Source: Aquibacillus kalidii
GTDB taxonomy: Bacteria; Bacillota; Bacilli; Bacillales; Amphibacillaceae
Direction of reading: 5' to 3'
Length of the DNA stretch: 64,000 bases
NCBI RefSeq assembly: GCF_014280935.1
Contig: NZ_JACLZI010000039.1
Location: 45,253-109,252 of the forward strand
Positions 19,152 through 28,051 of this stretch are shown piece by piece (within the stretch, counting starts at the first letter, position 1; each line of letters starts with the position of its first letter). The notes under the pieces are model-generated. The model was not told the DNA's origin and made no database searches. It saw only the letters and a list, made by a program, of their open reading frames with translations. A program made the translations under genes and the position numbers.

Positions 19152-20011
19152 GCTGTAAACCCCCCTTTAAAGTAATTCATAATATCTTCTAGTGAAGCAC
19201 GTTCGATGATCACAGTGTCTCCGAAAGTATCTTTCACTAATTTAATATTATTAGTCAATGCTTCGAATCCTGTTGATGCACGATCAATATGCACAAAAGC
19301 CTTTTTAGTATCGCTATCTAACAGTTCCCTTCCTCCTTTAACGAGCGCATAGTTTTCAGTTACGTCGTGAATAGAATGGTTAAATACCAATTCCCCATTT
19401 TGTAAAAAGGCGATATAATCTGCGATACGATCTAAATCGATTGTGATATGCGTTGAGAAGAAAATGGTACGACTACCGTCAAGCATTAGTTCCTGTAATA
19501 AATCCAATAGTTCCCTTCTAAAAATAGGATCTAAACCTGCGGTAGGTTCATCCATAATAATAAGTTCTGCATTATGTGACAAAGCTATCGCCAATGATGC
19601 CTTCATTTTCATCCCCTTTGAGAAAGTTTTCATCGCCTTATTAAGAGGTAATTCGAATTGCTCGATATAGTGATAAAACAATGTATCATCCCAGCGTTTG
19701 TAAGCAGGCCCAACAATGCGCTTTATATCCTTTAAATTTAACCCTTCAAAAAATACATTACCATCGTACACGAATCCAATGCGCTCCTTGATCGCCTTTT
19801 CCTCTGTTTTGTAGTCCAATCCGAAAAGCTTAACCTCTCCGCTATCCGGTTTTAATAGATTCATCATCATTTTTATCGTCGTCGACTTGCCTGCACCATT
19901 TGCTCCAATAAATCCCGTTACAAAGCCTTGCTTCACTTGTAAATCCATATTTTTAATGGAAAAATCTTTGAATTTTTTCGTTACATTTTTTAACTCAACT
20001 ACATTTCCCAT
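19139..20011 (-). CDS. ABC transporter ATP-binding protein
   Basis: 290 residues. Walker A GANGAGKST near 36, a rather degenerate signature (TFSKGMKMKASLAIALSH), Walker B LIIMDEPTAGLDP and the switch His in FFSTHITIDLDR identify a DrrA/YtrB-like exporter ATPase. The C-terminal 70 residues form the usual extension. The ATG at 20011 lies inside the last codons of the GntR gene (13-nt overlap), and the permease follows in the same way, so the three products are coupled. Confidence 0.92.
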   Translation of the reverse strand: MGNVVELKNVTKKFKDFSIKNMDLQVKQGFVTGFIGANGAGKSTTIKMMMNLLKPDSGEVKLFGLDYKTEEKAIKERIGFVYDGNVFFEGLNLKDIKRIVGPAYKRWDDTLFYHYIEQFELPLNKAMKTFSKGMKMKASLAIALSHNAELIIMDEPTAGLDPIFRRELLDLLQELMLDGSRTIFFSTHITIDLDRIADYIAFLQNGELVFNHSIHDVTENYALVKGGRELLDSDTKKAFVHIDRASTGFEALTNNIKLVKDTFGDTVIIERASLEDIMNYFKGGFTACLI

Positions 20012-20388
20012 TCCTTTCCCTCCTCATATAAGAACTTCAATAATTGCTGTAGTTCATCCAGCGATAGTCCGATTTCCTTGCTATTCGTTATAACTGCACT
20101 CAACTGCTCCTCAATGACCTTCAACTTCTTTTCCTTAATAATCTCTAAATTTTGCTCAGCGACAAAAGACCCTTTCCCAACAATGGAATAAATAAAGTCC
20201 GCCTTCTCCAATTCCTCATATGCCCGTTTCGTTGTGATAACACTAATTTTTAAATCCTTTGCAAGCTGACGTATGGAAGGTAATGCTGTTCCCTCCTGTA
20301 GCTCTCCAGCTAGAATGGAAGTCTTAATCTGATTCGTAATTTGTTCATAAATTGGCTCCTTTGAACTGTTGGAGATAATTATTTGCAT
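19999..20388 (-). CDS. GntR-family (YtrA type) transcriptional regulator
   Basis: 129 residues: an N-terminal winged helix (PIYEQITNQIKTSILAGELQEGTALPSIRQLAKDLKISVITTKRAYEELEKADFI) and a short helical tail instead of a large effector domain, which defines the YtrA subfamily. Such repressors control the ABC exporter operon they head and respond to the antimicrobial or stress that the pump handles. It is the first gene of the operon; the promoter region at 20400-20450 is rich in alternating TATA steps that may include its operator. Confidence 0.9.
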   Translation of the reverse strand: MQIIISNSSKEPIYEQITNQIKTSILAGELQEGTALPSIRQLAKDLKISVITTKRAYEELEKADFIYSIVGKGSFVAEQNLEIIKEKKLKVIEEQLSAVITNSKEIGLSLDELQQLLKFLYEEGKEWEM

Positions 20389-20566
20389 GCCATTCCCTCT
20401 TCACCCTAGATATTGTATATATACTTCATATACATTATACACACATATAAAAGCAGTAGGCAACTCTTTTTAACTCAAGGTAAAGTAATCTTACATATAC
20501 CCGAATTCGAAGTACAACTCGGTTAATAAAAATTAGTTTTGCACTACCACTTTGGAAATAGAAAAA

Positions 20567-20606
20567 AGAGCTTGTTCTGATTAACTTCACAAAACAAACT
20601 CTGAAA
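20567..20606 (-). terminator. Terminator after the HD-GYP gene
   Basis: Minus strand: AGAGTTTGTTTTG and CAGAACAAGCTCT pair imperfectly and are followed by TTTTTT. It lies about 45 nt beyond the HD-GYP stop. Confidence 0.6.
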
Positions 20607-20648
20607 AAATATTGACTGAAATTTTGCAAATCCCTATGAAAGCTTTTT

Positions 20649-21734
20649 TTATAAAGTAGGCTTCTTACTTCGAAGTTCCTTTTGCCCTAAATCTACAAAG
20701 TCTACTATTTTGAGCATGATATTACGTAAGTCGTAAAGTCTATCTTCACATCTAACGATAGGCTTATGTGGCTCATCATAAGGGACATAAATAATTTCCC
20801 CGATTTCACCATTGTTAATGGTAATCTTTTTACCCTTATATTGATTCATTAAATATCGAACAAATGTATAAGTAACCTCTGAATTTAATTTATGACTTAC
20901 CGCATCCTGAATTAAAATGTTTATTGCGAAAAAAGGTGATCTTTGTTCATGGTAACTTCTTTCTGTGCAAATCGCATCAAATGAATCAGCAATTGATATT
21001 ACTTGTACTAAAAATGGAATATTTTGTCCTGATTTTCCAATAGGATAACCAGTACCATCCAATCTTTCATGATGAAGAAGCGCTCCTTCTGCTATCTTTT
21101 CATTCCCCAATATATCTATAAGGAGTTGGTAACCATGTAATGTATGTTTTTTAATCTCGGCATACTCTTGATTAGTTAGACTACAATTCTTGTTAAGAAT
21201 GTTGTTATCAACCTTAACTTTACCAATGTCATGAACAATCCCCATATTAATTAGCAAACATATATCAGCGTCAGAAAAGTCCATTATTTTTCCAATTAGA
21301 CCTGCAAGTAAACTGACATTCACACTATGTTGATAAGTATATTGATCTAAATCTTGAAATCCGTAAATAACATCAATTGCATTATCCAATCCTTTAATCT
21401 CATCATAAGTTTCTTTTAATCCATTAAAAAATCCATTTAAATCCGGAAGTTCACCTATTTTAATTTTTTCTAAGATAGAACTATACTGATTGATGCAATC
21501 GTTTATCAATTTTTCAATTTTTATTTGAGAGTTTTTTTGACCTAAGACATCGCTCTCTTTTTTATAGTTTATGCGATAATCCCAATTAAAGTGATCTAGT
21601 AAATGTAAATGACTTTCTCTCAGTTGTGTCCCTTTCTTTAGAAGGAGAACTCCTTTTTCAGTAACAATGTCATGCTCTAATATATCACCAAATGAAAGAG
21701 GCGTGTTTACGTTAGTAGAATCCATTTCCCACAC
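20649..21734 (-). CDS. HD-GYP domain protein, probable cyclic-di-GMP phosphodiesterase
   Basis: About 361 residues. The N-terminal 110 residues form an unclassified module; the HD-GYP domain follows (about 125-310) with YQHSVNVSLLAGLIG, the metal site in GIVHDIGKVKV, HTLHGYQLL, HHERLDGTGYP and SIADSFDAI. All residues expected for metal binding and the GYP loop are present, so activity on c-di-GMP is likely. The start is uncertain: GTG 21734 sits 6 nt after AAAGG, while the ATG at 21725 is a less well spaced alternative. Single gene with no partner GGDEF nearby. Confidence 0.9.
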   Translation of the reverse strand: MWEMDSTNVNTPLSFGDILEHDIVTEKGVLLLKKGTQLRESHLHLLDHFNWDYRINYKKESDVLGQKNSQIKIEKLINDCINQYSSILEKIKIGELPDLNGFFNGLKETYDEIKGLDNAIDVIYGFQDLDQYTYQHSVNVSLLAGLIGKIMDFSDADICLLINMGIVHDIGKVKVDNNILNKNCSLTNQEYAEIKKHTLHGYQLLIDILGNEKIAEGALLHHERLDGTGYPIGKSGQNIPFLVQVISIADSFDAICTERSYHEQRSPFFAINILIQDAVSHKLNSEVTYTFVRYLMNQYKGKKITINNGEIGEIIYVPYDEPHKPIVRCEDRLYDLRNIMLKIVDFVDLGQKELRSKKPTL

Positions 21735-22340
21735 AACCCACCTTTCTCTTATTCGAAACAACAAGTTTTTTCAATATTTACTATTTCCAAAACAATTCGT
21801 TTAATATTTTATAGGTTAAACAGTGAAAATAAAAGTGGCAAATTTTATCACTATTTAAATTCTTAACTTTTTTCTAATTCTAGTCGATTTCTTCAAACAT
21901 AGAAAATAATAAAAAAGTTAAATAAACAGCTTTCATACTAGTATATGGTAATCTATCCTGGTTATTTGTTTATATTTTTTATTTTCATATTCTTAAGTAG
22001 ATGATTTGATTAAAAGGAAAATTAAAAGAATTGTCTAATTCTATTTTCTTTTACTAGATTCTAAATTGCTCAATAAGGCACTAATGTTAATTCCTCCCTT
22101 CCCTCCCCTAAATTAAATTCAAATTATATATATCATTTCCCATATAGTTATTCTGACAATATATATCGGTCTTATTAAACTTTCCTACAACAATCCCTTT
22201 GCTTTTATCCATAGGCGGAGACATTTGCAATATATAGGAATATGCATATTTTGTAAATAGATAACATTTAGACTTTCAACCTTTTATATTGCTCTTATCC
22301 AATTTTCCATTTTCGTCCCTTTGAAAAAAGATAAGCTAGT
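21735..22340. other. AT-rich gap without recognisable gene
   Basis: About 600 bp, very AT-rich, with stops in all frames. Nothing beyond the presumed HD-GYP promoter near 21780-21830 can be supported. Confidence 0.5.
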
Positions 22341-22472
22341 TTATACAGTTAGTTTCTCACTTTCATTTTTGACAAAGGTTTCAAAGGTTCTTCGTTTCCA
22401 TTTATAGCCCGCTTTACTAGGAATAATTTTTTTCAAGTTATAAACTCCTTCACGAGTTAGAACAAACAACAT
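22341..22472 (-). pseudogene. Possible 43-residue gene fragment
   Basis: Frame starting ATG at 22472 (LFVLTREGVYNLKKIIPSKAG...) and ending EKLTV. There is no SD. The basic KAGYKWKRRTFETF stretch looks protein-like. It lies just beyond the decayed group II intron on the same strand and could be a leftover of a neighbouring gene. Confidence 0.22.
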
Positions 22473-22539
22473 ATGAAAAAGTATCAAAAAAATTAGCTAG
22501 AAGAAAATGTACCTACATTATCAAAGAAGCTAGTTCTTT

Positions 22540-22981
22540 TCCGCTTATGCCAGTGGTCTATTTCCTCTTCCAATCGAGATTTCTATAACGATAAAATTGT
22601 TCAGCCCTTCGCTCCTTCTAACTTTCGTTAGTCTCTTCACTACTACGGCATCTGCTGACTTCTCACTATCCAGTCTTGTATCACTACAAGATTTTGGTAC
22701 AGATCAGTGAGACCTCCCTAATTAAGGTACGAACTCTTTCCCTCCACCTATCTGCCATATTTACACCGTATGACTTTAGTAGCTATTGGATTTTAACTTC
22801 TTTGGCAGTCTTGTCCTCATACGTTGCCTCCTATATGGTTTCTGTTCATCAGACCAGAGGTTTCTTCGAGCTCTTCAGATTCCACGTCACCGTGAACACC
22901 CTTGCTTTTGGCTGTGTACTTACCGCTACAAGGTCGTACTAGGGACTTTCACCCATTAGAGTTCGCCCATGTTGGGCAAAC
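22540..22981 (-). mobile_element. Group II intron remnant (5' RNA half, no reverse transcriptase)
   Basis: Read on the minus strand from 22981, the sequence GTTTGCCCAACATGGGCG, then TAATGGGTGAAAGTCCC, AGCAAGGGTGTTCACGGTGA, AAGTCAGCAGATGCCGTAGT and TAACGAAAGTTAGAAGGAGC is the typical order of conserved segments in the domain I-III RNA of bacterial group II introns, up to the point where the intron-encoded protein would begin. No LtrA-like frame and no domain V/VI hairpin are visible afterwards, so the element is truncated. The 5' boundary GTTTG departs from the usual GUGCG/GUGYG. Short open frames inside it on the plus strand are artefacts. Confidence 0.8.
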
Positions 22982-23135
22982 CAAACCAGTCGATCCATAT
23001 ATATATATCGGCTGTTTTTTTGTATATTTTATTGATCCTAGCAGAGTTGTCTTACTATCCGTTTATAAATTAAGTGGGATCGCCTTGTTGTGAAATGTCG
23101 ATTATCTATTGATAGTGTCGTTGTACTACCCAGCA

Positions 23136-23219
23136 AAAGAAGCCATTAAAATTCATTCCTTTTTCAACTAAAGCTCCTTAGTTAAAAAACAGAAGTAACC
23201 TTTTAATGGCTTCTTTTGC
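23136..23219. repeat. Perfect 20-bp inverted repeat around the 3' end of the TM2-like gene
   Basis: AGCAAAAGAAGCCATTAAAA on the left is matched by its exact reverse complement on the right (ending CTTCTTTTGCT), separated by about 44 bp that contain a smaller AACTAA/TTAGTT hairpin. The right arm covers the last codons and stop of the 159-residue gene. As RNA it is a strong terminator-like stem, although without a classical short loop. Confidence 0.75.
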
Positions 23220-23682
23220 TAATAATTAGAACAATATAATAAATGATTAATCCTACCGCTAGACCTGGTACTAAAGAAAGTATAGGTAGAAATATTGGCC
23301 CTAATACGACACCCATTACTTTTAGTTTTGTTGAAAAAATCAACCCAACTGTAATAAAAAAAGCACTGAATGCAAAAGGGATGTACGAATATGGCTTTAT
23401 TTCTCCTTCTGCATCCCTATATGCATCCCATATGGCGAACATATACAAACAAGGATAGAACATTAGCCATTGAAGATTTGTCACATCAATGGCTTTTTGT
23501 ATGTCTCCAGTAAAGGAATATATAATCGCTAAATTGAAGTTACTTAAGACATTCACAAGAACTTCCAACAGAATAAAAATACTGCCTTTATATAATTTGT
23601 TATTTAAGAACTGGCCAAATCCTGGTAATGCTATGCTCCATATTAAAGCCTCATGTTTTTTTGGTTTCTTAATGTGGCTCAC
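23203..23682 (-). CDS. Small membrane protein with TM2-like N-terminus
   Basis: 159 residues. It opens with a basic KKPKKHE, then ALIWSIALPGFGQFLNNKLYKGSIFILLEVLVN, the layout of TM2 or DUF5683-type proteins (PGxGQxxxxxxxxG). Further hydrophobic segments lie near 75-95 (with FAIWDAYRDAEGE after it), 100-122 and 128-152. The DUF3231 gene ends 10 nt upstream, so the two are probably cotranscribed. Function unknown. Confidence 0.75.
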   Translation of the reverse strand: MSHIKKPKKHEALIWSIALPGFGQFLNNKLYKGSIFILLEVLVNVLSNFNLAIIYSFTGDIQKAIDVTNLQWLMFYPCLYMFAIWDAYRDAEGEIKPYSYIPFAFSAFFITVGLIFSTKLKVMGVVLGPIFLPILSLVPGLAVGLIIYYIVLIISKRSH

Positions 23683-23692
23683 CCAACATCAC

Positions 23693-24700
23693 TCAATTCA
23701 TCTTTTGTTTACGGTTTTCCATTTGAGGCGGCTCTTCCATCCAACCATTTTTAATCATTATTTTGGCGCCATTATGAGCATATTCAAAAATATCCTTCAT
23801 AAAGATCCCATTTTTTGTGGGCAAATCATTTCGTAAACTAAAAGCAGATCCGAGTGAATTGCTCCCCATGGAAAAACTACAAAATAGACTCGTGCAATAC
23901 ATCATTAACTTATCTGAAAATGGAGATACAGTTGAATCAGTTGCATTCCCTCCCGGAGTTTGAGGGTTTGGAATGTTTGTTTGAATCATGACTTCACTCA
24001 ATTCCTTGACTATACCTTTGGCAAGCTCTGCCCCTTCATTAAAGTATTTCTTAACCTCTCCATCATTTGCACACTGTGCAAAACCTAAAATCAATTGTAA
24101 ACCTGTTAGATTTGATTCAATAGCTTTATGAAGGTGTGAAACCTCTATCGTATTCAATGTTCTTTTTTGGCTAAATGGATTTAGAGCTATCCCACCTAGA
24201 TAACTATTATTTTGAACAAACTCAACTGATTTTGGCATCGACACGTAAGGTGTTCTGACAAGTAACCCTTTTTCAAGCAAATATTGAGAACAAATCCTGA
24301 AATACTTTTGCGTCATGGCAGTAAGATCTTCAAAAAGTATATTTATGTCTTCTCGAAACGTCATTGTAATATTTAAGGAATGTAATCCCATACTGATTTG
24401 TTTTAATAGGCGTACAAACATAATGTCAAAGCCATTATCATATAACTTTGGGACATCCTTATTTACATCCTTCGCTGTATATCCAGTTGGTATAACAGCA
24501 CCTTCCTCTTCATATATCTGAACTAATTTACCAACATATATTTCGAGTTCTTCATACAAATCAGTCATAATACCTTTGGCTTTTTCATCATCTGCTTTTG
24601 CTATAAAATACTCTAATATTCGCAGAATCATTGTTTTTTCTTGATAGGTTAGCCATAACGTACCTAACTCTGAAGATGTAATGGGTGGTCTTTCTGGCAT
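23693..24700 (-). CDS. DUF3231 family protein (tandem ferritin-like helical bundles)
   Basis: 335 residues built of two similar halves of about 165, each beginning with an exposed S/T-L-x-x-L-W pattern and rich in amphipathic helices (ITSSELGTLWLTYQEKTMIL; SHLHKAIESNLTGLQLILG). DUF3231 proteins are common in sporulating Bacillaceae and often exported to or found in spores, but the role is not known. The ATG at 24700 follows GGGAGG at 7 nt. It heads a two-gene unit with the TM2-like gene. Confidence 0.85.
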   Translation of the reverse strand: MPERPPITSSELGTLWLTYQEKTMILRILEYFIAKADDEKAKGIMTDLYEELEIYVGKLVQIYEEEGAVIPTGYTAKDVNKDVPKLYDNGFDIMFVRLLKQISMGLHSLNITMTFREDINILFEDLTAMTQKYFRICSQYLLEKGLLVRTPYVSMPKSVEFVQNNSYLGGIALNPFSQKRTLNTIEVSHLHKAIESNLTGLQLILGFAQCANDGEVKKYFNEGAELAKGIVKELSEVMIQTNIPNPQTPGGNATDSTVSPFSDKLMMYCTSLFCSFSMGSNSLGSAFSLRNDLPTKNGIFMKDIFEYAHNGAKIMIKNGWMEEPPQMENRKQKMN

Positions 24701-24999
24701 AAACAATCCTCCCTAAAATGATAAATTTAGGTTGTTTCATTTATGGCAGATTTATACTATTGTAATCTTTACAGAAAAATATTTTGCCTCGTATAACGTA
24801 CAAAAGAGTTTAACGATTGTCTCGAAAATGCTAAAAGCACTAATACATGATTACTATCGTTGTGTACATGTGGGAGGATCTGATAACCCGTTTCTGCTCA
24901 ACAAGACAACTTCCATTCCGAGTTTTAGCTAATCGATTATCAGATAGCAATTCTCCTATTTCTTGCTTGGCACTTATAAGGAAACGTTCGCGCAGTACA
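24701..24999. other. Intergenic stretch without supported gene
   Basis: About 300 bp. Plus-strand open frames starting at 24732 and 24847 have no SD and no family resemblance. A weak possibility is decayed transposon sequence. Confidence 0.4.
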
Positions 25000-25533
25000 T
25001 TATTTCGCAATCTTGATTTTTTCTCCTTCTATAATAGAAGTTGCAATAGCTTCACACTTTTTTATAGCCCATTTATAATGGTTGGAAGTGTTTGCTGCAA
25101 AATAGCTATATAAATTACTTGTTTTTGTCCACTTATAGTATTTTTTTGTCATGATTTCTTCGTTGGTATGTAATCTAATCAGGTCCATTACTCGTTCATG
25201 GCTTAACTTCAGCTTTTTTATAGCTTGATTTAATGTTACATCTTGATAGCTTTCCCAAATTTGTTTATTAAGTAGTTTAATACTACTCCACTTATAACCT
25301 GGGGCTGGCATAAAAGGAATATCTCCATCCATCCCTTCCCTGTACCACCTCTCAAGCATTGCATGCCATTCATAAAGATGCATGAATACATCACGAAAAC
25401 TCTTATCTCTCTCTTCAGTTTCAATAGTGATGCTTCTTTTTCTGCTAGGTACAGATTCCAATATTTCAAATAATGCTTTAAATCTTATGTCACTTTCCAA
25501 CAATAGAATTTCTTTTTCACTTTTCGCTGTCAT
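25000..25533 (-). CDS. ClbS/DfsB family (DUF1706) four-helix protein
   Basis: 177 residues. The DKSFRDVFMHLYEWHAMLERWYREG segment (near 45-70) followed by PAPGYKWSSIKLLNKQIWESYQ and the TSNHYKWAIKKCEAI ending is the standard pattern of DUF1706, a DinB-like helical bundle. The namesake ClbS hydrolyses the cyclopropane of the genotoxin colibactin; most relatives have no known substrate. AAAAAGGGG precedes the ATG. Single gene. Confidence 0.88.
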   Translation of the reverse strand: MTAKSEKEILLLESDIRFKALFEILESVPSRKRSITIETEERDKSFRDVFMHLYEWHAMLERWYREGMDGDIPFMPAPGYKWSSIKLLNKQIWESYQDVTLNQAIKKLKLSHERVMDLIRLHTNEEIMTKKYYKWTKTSNLYSYFAANTSNHYKWAIKKCEAIATSIIEGEKIKIAK

Positions 25534-25573
25534 AGTAATCCCCTTTTTCTAAAATGGAATTTCACCCAAGTCC

Positions 25574-25981
25574 TTATTTTAAAACTAATTTTTGCTTCCA
25601 ATTTTGGATAAGTAAATAGACGTTAACTAGAAGAAGTAGCCCTAAATGCAGCACTGGTGCCAATTCAAGTTGTACAATAGATGAATTAGAATTGGTTCCT
25701 TGCACCATACTTGGAATAACTTGAATATTAAAAAGAAATGAAAAGGTAAAGATTATGGCTGTAATCCCTAATCCTATTCTATTTTTCAGCGAGACTAAAG
25801 CAATCAGTAACATGGCGCTTGCTATAAAGAATGAGATTTGTGCCGTAACAGCTTCTGAGGTTGTATAAGAAACAGGAATATCTGATAGTATCAATACTCT
25901 ATAGCCAAACGCCATTAACCCTATCAAAAAACCTATAAAGAATAATAAAACTATCATAATAATGCCTAGGATTGATTTAAT
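25574..25981 (-). CDS. Small four-pass membrane protein with possible ATT start
   Basis: About 136 residues with four hydrophobic segments (IIMIVLLFFIGFLIGLMAFG first). Not recognised. The start is odd: a TTG at 25987 directly abuts GGGAGGG with no spacing, whereas an ATT at 25981 has 6 nt spacing to the same SD. The paralogous-looking leader of the DUF3231 gene has ATG at the corresponding place. The next ATG is at 25957. One copy of the repeated promoter element lies upstream at 26048-26067. Confidence 0.6.
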   Translation of the reverse strand: MKSILGIIMIVLLFFIGFLIGLMAFGYRVLILSDIPVSYTTSEAVTAQISFFIASAMLLIALVSLKNRIGLGITAIIFTFSFLFNIQVIPSMVQGTNSNSSIVQLELAPVLHLGLLLLVNVYLLIQNWKQKLVLK

Positions 25982-26047
25982 AAACAACCCTCCCTTTTGA
26001 TTTTACTGAGCCGTTTGTTTCGTATATTTCTACAAAATGTTAATCTC

Positions 26048-26067
26048 ATTTTAACATAAATATCCAT
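26048..26067 (-). promoter_or_regulatory. Repeated extended -10 promoter element, copy 2
   Basis: Minus strand ATGGATATTTATGTTAAAAT, about 65 bp before the membrane-protein start near 25981. The 20-mer is identical to copy 4 at 42280-42299. Confidence 0.6.
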
Positions 26068-26222
26068 TTATTGAATGATGATCCTACAACACAGGCATTA
26101 AGACTTATATCCTTATGTCGAATCATTTGTTTTATTGTCGAAAACCTTCCCATCGGGCAATTATTTAGGTAATATATAGTCTGCTTATGTTATTTTTTTA
26201 CAGACAGAGGAAGGGAATTGCA

Positions 26223-26396
26223 ATGAAAATAGTTGAGGTTGTATTATTGAAACTCAAAATAAATATCCTTAGAAAGATAATGATTCATACAGGAAAAGTA
26301 AAAGGTCTTACTCACCCAGATACTATCAAACATAGCCAAACTCTAGATTTAGTTTTAAATAGATACGATAGCGTTAAAATGTCACTAGGCCGTTAA
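26223..26396 (+). CDS. Spo0E-like aspartyl-phosphate phosphatase
   Basis: 57 residues beginning MKIVEVVLLKLKINILRKIM. The hallmark of the Spo0E family is present: a helix pair with K/HSQTLDLVLNRYD (consensus S-Q-x-L-D-x-L-L-x-x-Y). Such peptides dephosphorylate Spo0A-P and hold back sporulation. The ATG at 26223 follows GAGGAAGGG; the longer frame from 26187 lacks a site. Assignment rests on the SQxLD motif and size. Confidence 0.8.
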   Translation: MKIVEVVLLKLKINILRKIMIHTGKVKGLTHPDTIKHSQTLDLVLNRYDSVKMSLGR

Positions 26397-26426
26397 GTCC
26401 CGCGAAGCGTGATGGCGCATGATTGA

Positions 26427-26588
26427 TCACCAATCATATTCCCCTGCTTCATTATTCATTAACTGTACTTCACAATCTTTAATAGCTTCCGTTAGTTCTT
26501 TATCCGATAGGCTAGCGTAATACTTATAATTACCTTTGGTGTTTTCTGCTAGCCATTGAATGCATAGGATTCTTTGCTTTGGACTCAT
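26427..26588 (-). CDS. Small hypothetical protein, 53 residues
   Basis: Starts MSPKQRILCIQWLAENTKGN, then a polar helical part with KYYASLSDKELTEAI and ends GEYDW. AGAGGG precedes the ATG, and the composition (Lys/Glu-rich, no repeats) looks genuine. Similar short proteins occur in Bacillaceae, but I cannot name the family. Confidence 0.55.
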   Translation of the reverse strand: MSPKQRILCIQWLAENTKGNYKYYASLSDKELTEAIKDCEVQLMNNEAGEYDW

Positions 26589-26935
26589 TTAAACACCCTC
26601 TTTCAGTTTTTCTTGATTTTCGTGAACATTCCCTGTTACTCTTATTTCATGCATTTCATTCCGGAAAGGAACGGCAATTGTTTATTTTTGCTCCACCATG
26701 TGTTTCCGTACTATATCACCTGTCCAATAAAGCTTCTTTTTATCAAATAAACCTATAGAGTATTTAATACACGTGACTCAACTTCTATCATAAAGCTAGT
26801 CCTTCTCCTATTAATCTTCTACCCTACTCATAAAAGTCTAATGTAAAAAGTCTCATAGAAAAAATAGAAAACTAACTAAAACAATAATATGTATTTGACC
26901 GTGATCGCTTATGCATTAAATCCCACACAAAATAA
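26589..26935. other. Gap without recognisable feature
   Basis: About 350 bp, AT-rich, no convincing frame with a ribosome site. It precedes the terminator of the YjcZ-like gene. Confidence 0.4.
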
Positions 26936-26970
26936 GGGTATGACAGAAGCCAATCACTTCTATCATACCC
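26936..26970 (-). terminator. Terminator of the YjcZ-like peptide gene
   Basis: Stem GGGTATGACAGAAG / CTTCTATCATACCC with a 7-nt loop and one mismatch. It sits 22 nt beyond the small sporulation gene. Confidence 0.7.
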
Positions 26971-26992
26971 TCTACTTATATCTTACTTTACA

Positions 26993-27100
26993 TTAATATG
27001 CGCCAAATCCACCTGTATAAGAAGTCCCTACAATGATTAGAAGAATGAACAATACAACGATTAACGCAAAGCCACCGTTATAACCGTATCCTGCACTCAT
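26993..27100 (-). CDS. YjcZ/SscA family sporulation peptide
   Basis: 35 residues: an N-terminal Gly/Tyr-rich [11 protein letters not shown], one transmembrane helix [14 protein letters not shown], and a Gly-rich end. This is the signature of the YjcZ family, tiny proteins made late in sporulation; SscA takes part in spore coat assembly. A perfect AAGGAGG lies 8 nt before the ATG. Followed by its own terminator. Confidence 0.9.
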   Translation of the reverse strand: MSAGYGYNGGFALIVVLFILLIIVGTSYTGGFGAY

Positions 27101-27213
27101 TATTTAGCCTCCTTTTTGATTACTACACTAATACCTTATGTTTAGAAAGCAAATTCGTCAGGGCGGACATCACGGATTAAGAAAATTTTATTTTACAAAG
27201 GAGACAGCTCACA

Positions 27214-27969
27214 TTATAATCCGCCATACCTTCTCTTTCTTTGCTGGTATTCACCAAGCGCCTCCATAAATTCCTTTTCGGAGAAATCTGGCCAAAGAAC
27301 ATCGGTAAAACAGAACTCCGTATAGGCCAACTGCCAGAGTAAGAAATTGCTCAGCCTTTTCTCCCCACCTGTTCGAATCAGCAAATCAGGGTTTGGCATG
27401 CCTGCTGTATGGAGGTATCCGGAAAAATGTTGTTCATCTACTTCATCCAGTGACAATTTCGAATCTAGTATATCGGCAAACATATCCTTCATCGCATTCA
27501 TAATCTCTTGCTTACTTCCGTAATTGAGTGCAATATTCAGCTGAAGGCCATCATTATCCTTTGTTGAATTGATTGCAAATTGGATCGCTTCACGGGTAGA
27601 AACCGGAAGCTCCTCCATATTACCGATTGCCTCAATACGCACATTATTGGCTATCATGTCTGGCAGATAAACATGTAGAAATTCCTTGGGAAGCTTTAAG
27701 ATAAAGTCTATCTCACGCTTTGGACGCTTCCAGTTTTCCGTGGAAAATGTGTACAATGTCAGCATCTTCACCTTGCATTTGTCTGCTGCCTTGACGATTT
27801 TCACGACGGAAGATAAGCCCTCTTTATGACCAGCAAACCTAGGCATACCTCGCTTCCCAGCCCAGCGTCCGTTTCCGTCCATAATGATCGCGATATGCTC
27901 TGGAATATTTTGTTTCCTATCATGCACTTTCTCATTTCTATTCTTTAAAAAAGGAACCTTCATTACCAT
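27214..27969 (-). CDS. Isoprenyl transferase (UppS-like), stand-alone copy
   Basis: 251 residues with all cis-prenyltransferase motifs: HIAIIMDGNGRWA (catalytic Asp near 31), GHKEG, TLYTFSTENWKRP, ALNYGSK and LIRTGGEKRLSNFLLWQLAY. It condenses IPP onto farnesyl diphosphate to make undecaprenyl diphosphate, the cell-wall lipid carrier. The normal uppS of Bacilli sits in the tsf-frr-uppS-cdsA cluster; here the gene is isolated, so it is probably a second copy. GAGGGG precedes the ATG. Confidence 0.9.
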   Translation of the reverse strand: MVMKVPFLKNRNEKVHDRKQNIPEHIAIIMDGNGRWAGKRGMPRFAGHKEGLSSVVKIVKAADKCKVKMLTLYTFSTENWKRPKREIDFILKLPKEFLHVYLPDMIANNVRIEAIGNMEELPVSTREAIQFAINSTKDNDGLQLNIALNYGSKQEIMNAMKDMFADILDSKLSLDEVDEQHFSGYLHTAGMPNPDLLIRTGGEKRLSNFLLWQLAYTEFCFTDVLWPDFSEKEFMEALGEYQQRKRRYGGL

Positions 27970-28051
27970 TGTCTATCCCCTCAACATTCGTTGTTGTCTT
28001 TCCATATCCCTACGTTATAAAGTTTCGATTATAAAACAGGAATTTAGACTA

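Noticed and set aside
22676..23093. Two plus-strand open frames
   Set aside because: They lie inside the antisense of the group II intron RNA, have no ribosome site and no protein family resemblance.
24732..25113. Plus-strand frames opposite the ClbS-like gene and its downstream gap
   Set aside because: They lack ribosome sites, overlap the well-supported DUF1706 gene and show no family pattern.
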